A stretch of DNA of 64,000 nt from Paraburkholderia metrosideri. Lineage in GTDB: Bacteria > Pseudomonadota > Gammaproteobacteria > Burkholderiales > Burkholderiaceae. The notes under the pieces are model-generated. The model was not told the DNA's origin. It saw only the letters and a program-made list of their open reading frames with translations, and did not search any database. The translations under genes and the position numbers were made by a program. The DNA lies in the NCBI RefSeq assembly GCF_904848625.1, contig NZ_CAJHCP010000001.1:248001-312000 (forward strand), in the 5' to 3' direction. Positions 52,359 through 61,853 of this stretch are shown one piece after another (within the stretch, counting starts at the first letter, position 1; each line of letters begins with the position of its first letter).

Positions 52359-53366
52359 ATGACAATCGCAACACAGGAAAACCCGTCGGATCGCGTGATC
52401 CGCTGGGGGATCGTCGGCACCGGACGGATTGCCCGCCGCTTTGCTCAAGGCCTCGCTTATGTGCCGCACGCGCAACTCACCGCGCTGTGGTCGCGTCGCG
52501 TGGAACCGGCCAAAGCGTTCGCCGAAGAATTTGGCGCCGGCACCTGTGAGGTCTGCGCCGATTTCGACGCGCTGCTCGCCAGCGGCATCGACGCGCTGTA
52601 TATCGCCACCGTTCAGGACAGTCACGCCGACTACGCAGTCGCCGCGTTGCAGGCCGGTTTGCACGTGTTGTGCGAAAAACCCGCCACTATCAATACGCCG
52701 CAACTCGAACGGGTACTCGACACCGCGCGTGCGTCGCAACGGCTGTTCATGGAAGCGATGAAGCCGCCGTTTTATCCGCTGTACAAAAAATTGCGCGAGC
52801 ATCTGGCCGGCGAGCCGATCGGCGATGTCGGACTGGTGCGCGCGGGTTGTTCGGTGCCGGGTGTGCCGGATGATCATCCGTCTCTGTCGTTCGAGCATGC
52901 GGGCGGCGCGCTGCTCGATATCGGCGTCTACGAAATGTTCCTCGCGGTGGACTGGCTCGGCGCACCGCTCGACGTGCAGACGCTCGGCCGGCTCGGTGCG
53001 ACCGGCGTCGATACATTTGCGAGTCTGAATAGCCAGCATGAACGCGGTATCGCGCAGTTGTTCTGCGGACTCGATCTGCACGGCAAGGGCGACGCGCTGC
53101 TGATGGCCCCCCATGGCCACGTGACGATTCACGAGCCGTGGTGGAATCCGTCGCGCGCAACGATCCGTTATAAAGACGGGCATACGGTCGAACTCGACGA
53201 GCCGTTCGAAGGCGGCGGTCTGAACTACGAGACCGCGCACTTCTGCGAACTGATTCGCGCGGGGCAGGTGGAAAGCCCGGTCATGCCGCATCACAAATCG
53301 TTGCAGATGATCGCCATGGCCGATGCCGCGCGCGCGGCGCTGGGGCTCAAATTCGCGGGTGAGTGA
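52359..53366 (+). CDS. Gfo/Idh/MocA-family oxidoreductase
   Basis: A 335-residue NAD(P)-dependent dehydrogenase. The Rossmann motif is WGIVGTGRIARRFAQGL; the catalytic CEKPATINTPQLE contains the conserved EKP, and YPLYKKLREHL and GGALLDIGVYEMFLAVDW are typical of the dihydrodiol/xylose dehydrogenase branch. The ATG at 52359 is preferred to an earlier in-frame ATG at 52299. Together with the DgoR-like regulator it may act on a sugar or sugar acid; the substrate is not shown by the sequence. Confidence 0.88.
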   Translation: MTIATQENPSDRVIRWGIVGTGRIARRFAQGLAYVPHAQLTALWSRRVEPAKAFAEEFGAGTCEVCADFDALLASGIDALYIATVQDSHADYAVAALQAGLHVLCEKPATINTPQLERVLDTARASQRLFMEAMKPPFYPLYKKLREHLAGEPIGDVGLVRAGCSVPGVPDDHPSLSFEHAGGALLDIGVYEMFLAVDWLGAPLDVQTLGRLGATGVDTFASLNSQHERGIAQLFCGLDLHGKGDALLMAPHGHVTIHEPWWNPSRATIRYKDGHTVELDEPFEGGGLNYETAHFCELIRAGQVESPVMPHHKSLQMIAMADAARAALGLKFAGE

Positions 53367-53502
53367 GCGGCGCCGCGGTTGCGCTCTGGCGGTCGTTCAG
53401 TACCGCCGCAGTGATACGATTTGCGCGGGCACGGGAATGCGCAGTCAGGCGTCCGTGCTTGCCGCTTTCGAACACATTCCGTTGGAACTGGAGTCGCTTG
53501 CC

Positions 53503-54201
53503 ATGCGCATAGCTGGAAAATTGTGGCGCGAGAGTAAAAGCCTCATCGCGTTTATCTTTCTGATGGTGCTGTTTCGCAGCGCCGTCGCCGACTGGAACGT
53601 CGTACCGAGCGGTTCGATGCTGCCGACCATCCGCGAAGGCGACCGGATTGTCGTCGACAAGATGGCTTACGACCTGCGTGTGCCGCTGACCCATATCACC
53701 ATCGCGCATCTGCACGACCCGCAGCGCGGCGATATCGTCACGATCGATTCGTCGGCCGCGCATGAGCTGCTCGTCAAACGGCTGATCGGTTTGCCAGGCG
53801 ACAGCGTGGCGATGCGTGACAACGTGCTGGTTGTGAATGGCGTGCGCGCCGATTATCAGCCGCTCAAACTGAAGCCGCTACCGGGCGACGCCGCGTCTCC
53901 CGGCGATTATCTGACCGAACGCTTTGACGGCGTCGCGCACACTGTGCGGCTTTCGGTCGATGCGCCGAGCTCACGCGATTCGTTCGGTCCGGTCACGGTG
54001 CCCGCCGGCGAGTATCTGATGTTGGGCGACAACCGCGATAACAGCGCCGATTCGCGCTATTTCGGTTTCTTTCCGCGTAACGAGTTGATGGGCCGCACGC
54101 GTCACGTCGCGTTCTCGCTCGACCCGGATCACTATTACAAGCCGCGTTTCGAGCGCTTTGGCGCGGCGCTGGATGGGGCGTCGAAGGTGGCGAGCCGCTA
54201 G
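53503..54201 (+). CDS. signal peptidase I
   Basis: The 232-residue protein has one N-terminal membrane helix (about 12-28), the catalytic serine in PSGSMLPT (Ser38), the catalytic lysine in LLVKRLIGLPGD (Lys92) and the C-terminal box GDNRDNSADSRYFG. It removes signal peptides at the periplasmic face. It is shorter than E. coli LepB and has only one membrane anchor, so it may be an additional signal peptidase rather than the main LepB, which usually lies next to lepA. TGGAG lies before the ATG at 53503. Confidence 0.9.
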   Translation: MRIAGKLWRESKSLIAFIFLMVLFRSAVADWNVVPSGSMLPTIREGDRIVVDKMAYDLRVPLTHITIAHLHDPQRGDIVTIDSSAAHELLVKRLIGLPGDSVAMRDNVLVVNGVRADYQPLKLKPLPGDAASPGDYLTERFDGVAHTVRLSVDAPSSRDSFGPVTVPAGEYLMLGDNRDNSADSRYFGFFPRNELMGRTRHVAFSLDPDHYYKPRFERFGAALDGASKVASR

Positions 54202-54243
54202 CTCTGAGGGGCGTCGGTGCTGCCTGATGCAGCCTGGCGTCGT

Positions 54244-54903
54244 TCAGTGCCGCGACGGCAGCGCAAGCCGTCGCTCATACCAGCGCTGCGCCCATTCCAG
54301 CACCTGACACAACACCCAGTACACGGCGGCCGCCGCCAGATAAAGCGGCAGCGGTTGATACGTCGATGCGATGATTTCCTGCGCGCTGCGCAGCAGTTCG
54401 GTCACGGTAATCACCGACACGAGCGAGGTGTCCTTGATCAGGCTGATAAGACTGTTCGACAGACTAGGCACTGCAATGCGCAGCGCTTGCGGTGCGATCA
54501 CGTAGCGCAGCGTCTGACGGCGCGACAGCCCCAGGCTGTACGCGGCCAGCCATTGACCGTCGTGAATTCCGAGAATCGCGCCGCGCATGCTCTCCGACAG
54601 ATATGCCGCGACATTCGCCGACAGCGCGATGACGCCGGCGGGCGTGGGATCGAGCGAGATGCCGAAACTCGGCAAGCCGTAATAAATCACGAAAATCTGC
54701 ACCAGCAGCGGCGTGCCGCGCATCACGCTGACATAGATGCGCGCGAGCCAGTTCAGCGGACGGCTGTGGCTGACACCCATCAACGCGAGCACAGCCCCGG
54801 CGATCAGGCCGAAGATCATCGACAGGATCGCGAACTTGACCGTCAGGAGGGCGCCCTGTGCGAGCACAGGAAGCGATTGGACGAGCAGGGAGGTGATAGA
54901 CAT
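54244..54903 (-). CDS. amino-acid ABC transporter permease
   Basis: A 219-residue inner-membrane permease of the His/Glu/Gln/Arg family with five membrane helices and the EAA loop (AAYSLGLSRRQTLRYVIAPQ). The phrases YVSVMRGTPLLVQIFVIYYG and SLISLIKDTSLVSVITV resemble TcyL/YecS of the cystine system. It is the partner of the binding protein gene upstream on the same strand, from which a strong hairpin separates it. No ATPase gene is next to it. Confidence 0.92.
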   Translation of the reverse strand: MSITSLLVQSLPVLAQGALLTVKFAILSMIFGLIAGAVLALMGVSHSRPLNWLARIYVSVMRGTPLLVQIFVIYYGLPSFGISLDPTPAGVIALSANVAAYLSESMRGAILGIHDGQWLAAYSLGLSRRQTLRYVIAPQALRIAVPSLSNSLISLIKDTSLVSVITVTELLRSAQEIIASTYQPLPLYLAAAAVYWVLCQVLEWAQRWYERRLALPSRH

Positions 54904-55068
54904 GAGCGGTGGTCGGGTTGGCGCACGAAGCGCACATCATAAACTTTGGCGGGGAATTGGGGATCAGGTGCGCGTGCACGGGGCCGGCGTGAGGTGCGCA
55001 CTAGCTGCGCCGCTGCCAGGCGCGCGGCGACATCCTGATGGTAACGCCCGGTCGGCGTTTTAAAAGCA

Positions 55069-55102
55069 CAAAGGGCGGCATCGTACACGATGCCGCCCTT
55101 TG
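55069..55102 (-). terminator. strong hairpin between binding protein and permease genes
   Basis: A perfect 15-bp stem CAAAGGGCGGCATCG / CGATGCCGCCCTTTG with a TACA loop; on the minus strand it is followed by TGCTTTTA. It lies 17 bases after the binding protein stop and 165 bases before the permease. Confidence 0.75.
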
Positions 55103-55118
55103 CTTCATCCCGCGTGTC

Positions 55119-55913
55119 TTACTGGATCGGCTTGCTGACGTCGATACCGAACCACTTGTCCGAGATCTTCGCGAACGTGCCGTCGGCTTCGAGTTGAGCC
55201 ATTGCGTCGGAGATCGCCTTGGCGAACTTCGGATTGCCCTTCTTGAACGGAATGCCCGACGGGTTGCCCGGGCCGACGTTCGAGCCGGTGCGCAGCGGCA
55301 ACTGCGAGTTCTTCAGCAGGTACGCGAGCATCAGACGGTCGTTGAGCGCCGCGTCCAGACGGCCGGCGGCCAGATCGCGCAGATATTCAGGCGCGCCCGG
55401 GTACGTCTTCACATCGATGCCCGGCACCGACTTGGCCATGTCCATGTAGTTCGTGCCCAGACCGACGCCGAGCTTCTTGCCCTTCAGGTCGTCGAGCGTC
55501 TTGAACTCGCGCGTGTCGTCCTTGCGCTGGATCAACTGCGCGGCCGAGTACGTGTAAGCCGGCGAGAAATCGAGCGCCTGCTTGCGCGCATCCGTAATGC
55601 CGACCTGGTTGACGATCACGTCGAACTTGCCAGCCTGCAGACCGGCAATGATGCCGCTCCACTCGGTCGTGACGAATTCCGGCTTCACGCCGAGCTTCGC
55701 CGCGACGGCTTTGGCGATGTCGACGTCATAGCCGACCAGTTCGCCCGACGGCGATTTCGAGTTGAACGGCGGGAAGGTGCCCTCCAGGCCGATGCGCAGC
55801 GTGCCGCGTTGCTTGACCTGGTCGAGCAGGTCGTCGGCGTGCGCGGTGACGGCAGTGAACGACGCGCCGATCAGACCGGCGACGAGAATCTTTTTCAGCA
55901 GGCCAAATTTCAT
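55119..55913 (-). CDS. amino-acid ABC transporter substrate-binding protein (cystine/FliY-like)
   Basis: A 264-residue periplasmic binding protein. AAGGAA lies 5-6 bases before the ATG at 55913. The signal peptide is about residues 1-26 (ending TAVTAHADD), and the family 3 features are QRGTLRIGLEGTFPPFNS, GELVGYDVDIAKAVAAKLGV, VITDARKQALDFS-like VGITDARKQALDFSP, and KGKKLGVGLGTNY. It resembles FliY/TcyJ, which bind cystine. Expression should exceed that of the permease because of the hairpin between them. Confidence 0.93.
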   Translation of the reverse strand: MKFGLLKKILVAGLIGASFTAVTAHADDLLDQVKQRGTLRIGLEGTFPPFNSKSPSGELVGYDVDIAKAVAAKLGVKPEFVTTEWSGIIAGLQAGKFDVIVNQVGITDARKQALDFSPAYTYSAAQLIQRKDDTREFKTLDDLKGKKLGVGLGTNYMDMAKSVPGIDVKTYPGAPEYLRDLAAGRLDAALNDRLMLAYLLKNSQLPLRTGSNVGPGNPSGIPFKKGNPKFAKAISDAMAQLEADGTFAKISDKWFGIDVSKPIQ

Positions 55914-56058
55914 CGTGTTCCTTGGTTGTTCGACTGGCGTTTTAACGGACGAAAGCATAGCAAAGCAGGCTATCGAAACGTAAATACCGTTTGTTTATGT
56001 CTATATTCCATGCGGGCCGCATAAGTCTCGTCGACCAGGCCGCCCGCGTTGCTGCCGC

Positions 56059-57120
56059 TCAGCGCAGCGCCTGCGCACATTCGGCGACCAGCGCCGGTCC
56101 GCGGTAGATGAACCCAGTATAGAGTTGCACCAGCGCCGCGCCGGCTGCCAGCTTGGCGCGCGCATCGTCGCCGGAGAAAATTCCGCCGACACCGATGATC
56201 GGCACCGTCTCGCCCACTTCCGCGCGCAGCTTGCGGATCACTTCGTTCGACGCGTCGAATACCGGCTTGCCCGACAGGCCGCCAGCTTCGTCGCCGTGCT
56301 GCATGCCGGTGACGGCGGTGCGCGACAGCGTCGTGTTGGTGGCGATCACGCCTTCGAATTGATGGCGCAGCAGGGTGTCGGCGATCGACTTGATCTGTTC
56401 GTCGTCGAGATCCGGCGCGATTTTCAGCGCGAGCGGCACCAGCTTGCCGTGCAGGTCGGCGAGGCGTTGCTGCTTGTCCTTGAGCGCTGCCAGCAGCGCG
56501 TCCAGTTCGCCCGCGCCTTGCAACTGACGCAGATTCTTCGTATTCGGCGACGAAATGTTGACCGTCACGTAGCTCGCGAACGGGTACACGCGTTCGAGGC
56601 AGTACAGATAGTCTTCGGCGGCGCGTTCGATCGGCGTGTCGGCGTTCTTGCCGATGTTCAGTCCGAGCGTGCCGCGATAGCGCGCGGCCTGCACGTTCTT
56701 CACGAACTGGTCGACCCCGGCGTTGTTAAAACCCATCCGGTTGATGATGCCGCCCGCCTGCGGCAGACGGAACATGCGTGGACGCGGGTTGCCCGGCTGC
56801 GCGCGCGGCGTGACCGTGCCGACTTCGATAAAGCCGAAGCCGAGCGCGGCCAGCCCGTCGATGCAGGCGCCGTCTTTATCGAGGCCCGCGGCGAGCCCGA
56901 CCGGATTGCGGAACGTCAGCCCCATCACGGTACGCGGCGCATCCGGCACGCGTGGCGCAAACGCGCCCGCGAGGCCGGTGCGGCCGGCGGCGCCGAGCAT
57001 GCGCAAGGTGAGGTGGTGAGCGTCTTCCGCGTCCATGCGAAAGAGTTGGGCGCGTACGAGCGGATAGAGGGAACTGAACACGGGACGAAGCCGGGCGGCC
57101 GAAAAATGGGAACCCGTCAT
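56059..57120 (-). CDS. pyrD: dihydroorotate dehydrogenase (quinone), class 2
   Basis: A 353-residue FMN enzyme of pyrimidine synthesis that passes electrons to quinone at the inner membrane. It has the class 2 N-terminal helical extension ([20 protein letters not shown]), [25 protein letters not shown], the active-site serine region [19 protein letters not shown] (in part) and [16 protein letters not shown]. The ATG at 57120 lacks a clear ribosome site; a GTG at 57081 would fit the family N-terminus better and remains possible. Confidence 0.95.
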   Translation of the reverse strand: MTGSHFSAARLRPVFSSLYPLVRAQLFRMDAEDAHHLTLRMLGAAGRTGLAGAFAPRVPDAPRTVMGLTFRNPVGLAAGLDKDGACIDGLAALGFGFIEVGTVTPRAQPGNPRPRMFRLPQAGGIINRMGFNNAGVDQFVKNVQAARYRGTLGLNIGKNADTPIERAAEDYLYCLERVYPFASYVTVNISSPNTKNLRQLQGAGELDALLAALKDKQQRLADLHGKLVPLALKIAPDLDDEQIKSIADTLLRHQFEGVIATNTTLSRTAVTGMQHGDEAGGLSGKPVFDASNEVIRKLRAEVGETVPIIGVGGIFSGDDARAKLAAGAALVQLYTGFIYRGPALVAECAQALR

Positions 57121-57286
57121 TTTACCGGCTTTGGCGCGTTAATGAGACGGAGTGGTGGGGCGCGGGTGGATTTGGGCTGAGCGATGGGGATGGCTGGGTG
57201 GTCGAGGTGGAGGCGAGGGGCGGCTTGTTGCTGCGGAAGGGGCTGCAGTTGGGTTGCGGTTGCGGGCTTGTGCCGTTGCTACCTTG

Positions 57287-57328
57287 AGGTTCCTGGTTCC
57301 TGGTTCCTGGTTCCTGGTTCTTGGTTCC
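57287..57328. repeat. 7-bp tandem repeat TGGTTCC
   Basis: About six units of TGGTTCC (the first partial, the fifth ending in T) with no gap. The unit is not a multiple of three. Confidence 0.9.
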
Positions 57329-57454
57329 AGCGAAGCGTGCTGGAGGTTTTTTAGGGCACTGACTCGTGGCGAGGGGCGCCGCAGCTTTGCAAGGCGAGAT
57401 GAAGGCAACGGGTGGTGCCAACCGCCAACCGCCAACCGCCGCCCATCCCCTTGG

Positions 57455-57494
57455 GAAACCCGCCAAGCCGAAACCCGCCAAGCCGAAACCCGCC
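57455..57494. repeat. 15-bp tandem repeat at the end of bpt
   Basis: GAAACCCGCCAAGCC occurs twice (57455-57469, 57470-57484), followed by its first ten bases. A 7-bp CAACCGC array lies just before it. The repeat stops one base before the bpt stop codon. Confidence 0.85.
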
Positions 57495-57495
57495 C

Positions 57496-58317
57496 CTACG
57501 GCTTAAGCGGCCCACGCCGTCCATGAATCGCCAGATCGACCGGCGGCAGGTCCACTCCGGCCGGGTCCAGCACCCGCCACGCTCCGTCGATCAAACCTTC
57601 CAGCGGCCGGAAATTCGCCTTATACGCCATCTTCGGACTCTCGCGAATCCAGTAGCCGAGATAGACGTAAGGCAGCTTCAGGCTGCGCGCCTGTTCGATC
57701 TGCCAGTAAATGTTGTACGTGCCGAAGCTGGTTTGCTCGAGCCCGGGCTCGAAGAACGTATAAACCGACGACAACCCGTCGCCGAGAATATCGATCATGC
57801 TGATCATGCGCAGAATGCCCGGCGCGTCCGGCCGATCGGGTAATGGCTCACGGAATTCGACCAGCCGGGAATTGATCCGGCTTTGCAGCAGGAACTGCTC
57901 GTACTGGTCGCGGCTGTCGCGGTCCATGCCGCCGCCCGCATGCCGCGCCGACTGATAACGCATGTACAGCGCGTAATGTTCCTCGTCGTAATGGAGCGGC
58001 GCGACCGTCGCAATCAGTTCGCCATGCTTTTTCCAGACCCGGCGCTGCGTGCGGTTCGGCTCGAACTGCTCGACCGGCACTCGCACCGGCACGCATGCCC
58101 GGCAACCGTCGCAATACGGACGGTAGGTGAATACGCCCGAGCGCCGGAAGCCCGCCTTGACGAGATCGGTGTAGACGTCGGAGTTGATCAGATGACTGGG
58201 GGTGGCGACCTGCGAGCGCGCGATGCGCCCGTCCAGATAACTGCAGGGATAGGGCGCCGTTGCATAAAATTGCAGCGCTGAAAGCGGGGAAAGAGGCAGC
58301 TCGTTAGGATGAGTCAC
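57496..58317 (-). CDS. bpt: aspartate/glutamate leucyltransferase Bpt
   Basis: A 273-residue transferase that adds leucine to N-terminal Asp or Glu of proteins and so marks them for ClpS/ClpAP degradation. It has the N-terminal CxxxR/CxxC type region ([18 protein letters not shown]), [36 protein letters not shown] (in part) and the GNAT-like C-terminal phrases [20 protein letters not shown] (20 residues). Start is GTG at 58317; a frame to 58518 has no family similarity in its extra part. It is followed by pyrD and preceded by aat, the second N-degron transferase. Confidence 0.93.
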   Translation of the reverse strand: MTHPNELPLSPLSALQFYATAPYPCSYLDGRIARSQVATPSHLINSDVYTDLVKAGFRRSGVFTYRPYCDGCRACVPVRVPVEQFEPNRTQRRVWKKHGELIATVAPLHYDEEHYALYMRYQSARHAGGGMDRDSRDQYEQFLLQSRINSRLVEFREPLPDRPDAPGILRMISMIDILGDGLSSVYTFFEPGLEQTSFGTYNIYWQIEQARSLKLPYVYLGYWIRESPKMAYKANFRPLEGLIDGAWRVLDPAGVDLPPVDLAIHGRRGPLKP

Positions 58318-58432
58318 GTTGGCAGCTCTCGAAGCATCTCTGGTAATGCAAACCCGGCGCCATGCGATCTGAAACTCGCGGCTCGTGACCCGCGGCCCGT
58401 AGACGGCGGATCCGGATTCGGCCTGATTCTTC

Positions 58433-59170
58433 CTACGCCGCCCGCGTGACGACCTCGAGCAACGCGGTCTTGTCGAAGCGCCATGGAATAGACGGTGCAC
58501 CGACAGACGCGCGAACATGCGCGACGAACGCCTTGCGTGCTATCTCGCGACCGCCTAGCGATGCCAGATGCGACGTGTTCTGCTGGCAGTCTATCATTTC
58601 TATTTTGTGACGTCGCAGGTGTCCGACAAGCGCGGCCAGAGCCATTTTCGACGCATCGGTGACCTCCGCGAACATCGATTCGCCGAAGAACATTGTGCCG
58701 AACGACACGCCGTATAAGCCGCCCACGCGCCTGCCTTCGAACCAGGTTTCGATGCTGTGCGCATCGCCCACCCGATGCAGCGACGAATACGCTTCGATCA
58801 CGTCGGCGGTGATCCACGTGCCGCGCTGTCCATGTCGCGGTGCCTGCGCACAGGCGCGCATCACGGCGGCAAAATTATCGTCGACGCGAATTTCCCACGC
58901 GTCGTCGCGCAGCACGCGCTTGAGCGTTTTACGCAGTGACGGTGACACCTTGAACTCGGCGGGGCGCAGGATCATGCGTGGATCGGGGCTCCACCACAGC
59001 ACCGGTTGTCCGTCCGAATACCAGGGGAAAATGCCGCGCCGGTAAGCATCGATCAAACGTGACGGCAGCAGGTCCGCGCTGGCCGCGAGCAGGCCGGGTG
59101 CGCCGCTGGACGCGCCAAGTGCGCGTTCAACGGACGGGAACGGATCGTCAGCACCGAGCCAGGGGACCAT
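58433..59170 (-). CDS. aat: leucyl/phenylalanyl-tRNA-protein transferase Aat
   Basis: A 245-residue enzyme that adds Leu or Phe to N-terminal Arg or Lys of proteins in the bacterial N-degron pathway. Motifs are [49 protein letters not shown] (in part [10 protein letters not shown]), [18 protein letters not shown] and [17 protein letters not shown]. It starts 9 bases after the NUDIX gene stop and precedes bpt by 115 bases, so the three genes probably form one operon. Confidence 0.95.
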   Translation of the reverse strand: MVPWLGADDPFPSVERALGASSGAPGLLAASADLLPSRLIDAYRRGIFPWYSDGQPVLWWSPDPRMILRPAEFKVSPSLRKTLKRVLRDDAWEIRVDDNFAAVMRACAQAPRHGQRGTWITADVIEAYSSLHRVGDAHSIETWFEGRRVGGLYGVSFGTMFFGESMFAEVTDASKMALAALVGHLRRHKIEMIDCQQNTSHLASLGGREIARKAFVAHVRASVGAPSIPWRFDKTALLEVVTRAA

Positions 59171-59179
59171 GCGCGACGC

Positions 59180-59725
59180 TCAACCTTCGCGCAGCGAGCG
59201 GAAAATGTCGCCCGTGTGCAGGCCGAAACTGCCGGCAGAGCGGTCGGCGAAGAAGAACCGCAAGGTCTGGCCGACCGTGGGGAACGCGATCTCGTCCCAC
59301 GGAATTTCGTGCTCCTCGAAGAGCTTCACTTCGAGACTTTCCTCGCCGGCGGCAATGTCGAGATCGAGCAGGCGCGCCATGTAAAACAGATGAACCTGAT
59401 GCACGTGCGGCACGTTCAGCAGAGAGAACAGGCTCTGTACTTCGACGCGCGCGCCGGCTTCTTCCAGCGTTTCGCGCGAGGCGGCCTCGGCGGTCGTTTC
59501 ACCCATTTCCATGAAGCCTGCGGGGAGCGTCCAGTAGCCATAGCGCGGTTCGATCGCGCGACGGCACAGCAGCACCTTGTTGTCCCACACCGGGACGGTG
59601 CCGACCACGTTGCGCGGATTTTGATAATGCACCGTGCCGCAACTGCCGCAGACGAAGCGCTCGCGGTTGTCGCCCGGTGGAATGCTCAGACTGACTCCGT
59701 GACCGCAGACAGAACAGAATTTCAT
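59180..59725 (-). CDS. NUDIX hydrolase with zinc ribbon
   Basis: A 181-residue protein. The N-terminal zinc ribbon has two CxxC pairs (FCSVCGHG and FVCGSCGTV), and the NUDIX box is complete (GFMEMGETTAEAASRETLEE, then AGA). This layout resembles NudC-like NADH pyrophosphatases, but it is shorter and lacks the N-terminal domain of NudC, so the substrate is unknown. AGGAGG-like CCTCCTAT precedes the ATG (minus strand). It is the first gene of the NUDIX-aat-bpt run. Confidence 0.9.
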   Translation of the reverse strand: MKFCSVCGHGVSLSIPPGDNRERFVCGSCGTVHYQNPRNVVGTVPVWDNKVLLCRRAIEPRYGYWTLPAGFMEMGETTAEAASRETLEEAGARVEVQSLFSLLNVPHVHQVHLFYMARLLDLDIAAGEESLEVKLFEEHEIPWDEIAFPTVGQTLRFFFADRSAGSFGLHTGDIFRSLREG

Positions 59726-60155
59726 AGGAGGGGGACGAGAAAGAGTGATGGGAGTTTATCACTGGCCCGGGCTTTTTCTGAGGTCGGGCTGAGGTGGATG
59801 GCGCAACGCGATCCCCTGGCGCGGCGAATTCCGCAACCCACGTCGCACTGCAAGCAGCCGCGAGAAGGTGGGATGTCTATTCGGAGTCCGGATATTTGGC
59901 GCACGCGATCACGCTGCGGACACAGAGATCGAGTCGAAGCCAGCGTCCGTTGATGCGCGGCGTCCGCGAGATGCCGGCCAGCTCGCGTGAATCGCGTGGC
60001 CGTCGGATAGGGCAAGGGAAGGGCGTGAGAAAGGTGTGACTCGTCGAAGTGACTTTCATGTTGCGCATCAACACAAGCGACAGCACAAACAAAAAAAGCT
60101 TGCCGAATTGGCAAGCTTTCAATGTTTTTCGACGTCTCGAACCAAAAGTGATACT
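59726..60155. other. 430-base gap before tRNA-fMet
   Basis: No gene is seen. The only clear element is the tRNA terminator at 60095-60119. Confidence 0.5.
60095..60119 (-). terminator. terminator of tRNA-fMet
   Basis: A 10-bp stem AAAGCTTGCC / GGCAAGCTTT with a GAATT loop; on the minus strand a run of seven T follows (AAAAAAA at 60091-60097). It lies 36 bases after the tRNA. Confidence 0.9.
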
Positions 60156-60232
<77 letters not shown>

Positions 60233-60247
60233 TCCGTCGAAGAAAAG

Positions 60248-60276
60248 ATTATAGAACAATGTATATGCCAATGCAA
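60248..60276 (-). promoter_or_regulatory. sigma-70 promoter of tRNA-fMet
   Basis: On the minus strand TTGCAT (60276-60271), a 17-base spacer and consensus TATAAT (60253-60248) lie 16 bases upstream of the tRNA. Confidence 0.88.
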
Positions 60277-60515
60277 TAGCTAATTAAGAACGGGCTTCAA
60301 TTGACGCTTGCGCCGACCGCCGCGTAACGACACGACGTGTCATGCGGACGCCTTCGCGAAGTCGCTGCATGTATCGACACGTGTCGTATGCCCGAAAGGT
60401 TGCGTCATACGCTGCGCTAGAATCCAGATTCTGTTCGCGGTTCGCCACGCCTGCAGGCTCTCATGCTCCCAGGCACCAAGGCGAGCGCCTCAACTCCTAC
60501 CTTGCTCTGAATTCC

Positions 60516-61013
60516 ATGGATATCGCACACGATCTGCAGGTGATTGCCGCTCAGGAACACACGCTGGTGTTTCCTCAATTCGACGCCGACCGCGCGTGGC
60601 AAATCGGCGCGTACTTGCACGAAGTCGCGAAGGCGCGCGGCATCGCGGCGGCCATCGACGTGCGTACTTTCGGTCAGCCGTTGTTCTTCAGTTCGCTCGG
60701 CGGCGCGACCCCGGACAACGTCGATTGGGCTCGCCGCAAAGGCAACACGGTCGCGCATTTCCGCCGCAGTTCGTACGCGATCGGCCTGAAAATGCAACAG
60801 GCTGGCAGCACGCTCGCCGACAAACACGGTTTAGCCGCCACGGAATACGCGTCGCATGGCGGCGCATTTCCGCTGACGGTGGCAAGCGCTGGCGTCATCG
60901 GTTCGATCACGGTGTCCGGACTGCCGCAACGTGCCGATCACGAACTCGTCGTCGAGGCGCTGTGCGCGCATCTCGGCCACGACTACAGCAAGCTCGCCCT
61001 TGCGAAGGCCTGA
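60516..61013 (+). CDS. UPF0303 family protein
   Basis: A 165-residue cytoplasmic protein of the UPF0303 family (related to DUF336/GlcG-like folds): [56 protein letters not shown] and [20 protein letters not shown]. The ATG at 60516 is the first that starts within the family; a longer frame from 60342 has no support. Function is not established. The SMR gene starts 4 bases after its stop, so the two are co-transcribed. Confidence 0.85.
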   Translation: MDIAHDLQVIAAQEHTLVFPQFDADRAWQIGAYLHEVAKARGIAAAIDVRTFGQPLFFSSLGGATPDNVDWARRKGNTVAHFRRSSYAIGLKMQQAGSTLADKHGLAATEYASHGGAFPLTVASAGVIGSITVSGLPQRADHELVVEALCAHLGHDYSKLALAKA

Positions 61014-61017
61014 GGCG

Positions 61018-61356
61018 ATGCGGCTGCCTCCTTATGCCTTGCTCGGGATCGCTATCGTCGCCGAAGTGATTGCGACTTCGGCGATGCGCGCGTCGGAAGG
61101 ATTCTCGCGGCTGTGGCCGTCGGCGATCGTGGTGGCTGGCTACGGCGTGGCGTTTTACTGCCTGTCGCTCACGCTCAGGAGCATTCCGGTCGGCATCGTG
61201 TACGCGGTGTGGTCCGGCGCGGGGATCGTACTGATCACGCTGGTCGCGTTGCTGTTGTACCGGCAGGTGCCCGATGTGCCGGCCATCATCGGACTCGGGC
61301 TCATCATTGCCGGCGTCGCGGTGCTGAACATTTTTTCGAAGATGCAGGCGCATTGA
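61018..61356 (+). CDS. SMR-family small multidrug/guanidinium exporter
   Basis: A 112-residue protein with four membrane helices. Helix 1 contains the essential proton/substrate glutamate (IAIVAEVIATSAMR, Glu16), and YAVWSGAGIVLITLV and GLGLIIAGVAVLNIFS match EmrE/QacE-type proteins. Family members export quaternary cations or guanidinium; the substrate is not determined. AGGCG lies only a few bases before the ATG, and translation is probably coupled to the UPF0303 gene. Confidence 0.92.
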   Translation: MRLPPYALLGIAIVAEVIATSAMRASEGFSRLWPSAIVVAGYGVAFYCLSLTLRSIPVGIVYAVWSGAGIVLITLVALLLYRQVPDVPAIIGLGLIIAGVAVLNIFSKMQAH

Positions 61357-61415
61357 CGCCGTGAAGCATGACCGCGACAGCTGGCCTCAGGCGCGCGTCT
61401 CGTGCTTTCCCGTGC

Positions 61416-61790
61416 TTATTTGCAGCGCACGATCATCGAGCGGTTTTTCACGTTGGCCGAGACAACGTTGGTGATGCTGCCGCCCGTCACACCGCTTTCG
61501 TCGTCTTTCGACACGATGTCGTAGCCGGTCGCGCCGCATACCTTGCCCGCCTGCACGTAGCAGGAAGCCCAACTGGAAGCGGCGTCCGCGCCGCTGCAGT
61601 TCACTGCAAAACCGGTCTGGCCGTTCGGCAGATTGATCAGCGAAGTCGTGTTCGACGACGCACAGCCCGCCAGACCCGCACCCATCAGAACGACGGCCGG
61701 CAGCGTCGCGCGCCGAACCAAGGCAAGCGCGGCGCTGGGCTGGATACGATGGAATAGGCCGGTGCGGCGCGGTTGCGTCATGAAATGCAT
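61416..61790 (-). CDS. small lipoprotein, unknown function
   Basis: The 124-residue product has a signal with the lipobox LAGC (about Cys43) and a mature domain with three more cysteines (FAVNCSG, ASCYVQ, KVCGATGYDIVSKDD) and a C-terminal RSMIVRCK. AAAGGAA lies about 8 bases before the ATG at 61790. The phrase VCGATGYDIVS occurs in other short Burkholderiales lipoproteins of unknown role. It is convergent with the SMR gene. Confidence 0.7.
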   Translation of the reverse strand: MHFMTQPRRTGLFHRIQPSAALALVRRATLPAVVLMGAGLAGCASSNTTSLINLPNGQTGFAVNCSGADAASSWASCYVQAGKVCGATGYDIVSKDDESGVTGGSITNVVSANVKNRSMIVRCK

Positions 61791-61853
61791 TGTGATGTTC
61801 CTTTCAGATTGAAAATCGGGCCTGCCGCCGACCCCCCGCGTCTGTGCTGGAAG

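Larger units (their letters stand above)
57121..57495. other. repeat-rich gap between pyrD and bpt
   Basis: This 375-base gap contains three short tandem arrays (57287-57328, 57418-57440 and 57455-57494) and G/T-rich sequence on the plus strand. No gene is seen; frames here are artefacts of the repeats. Confidence 0.6.
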
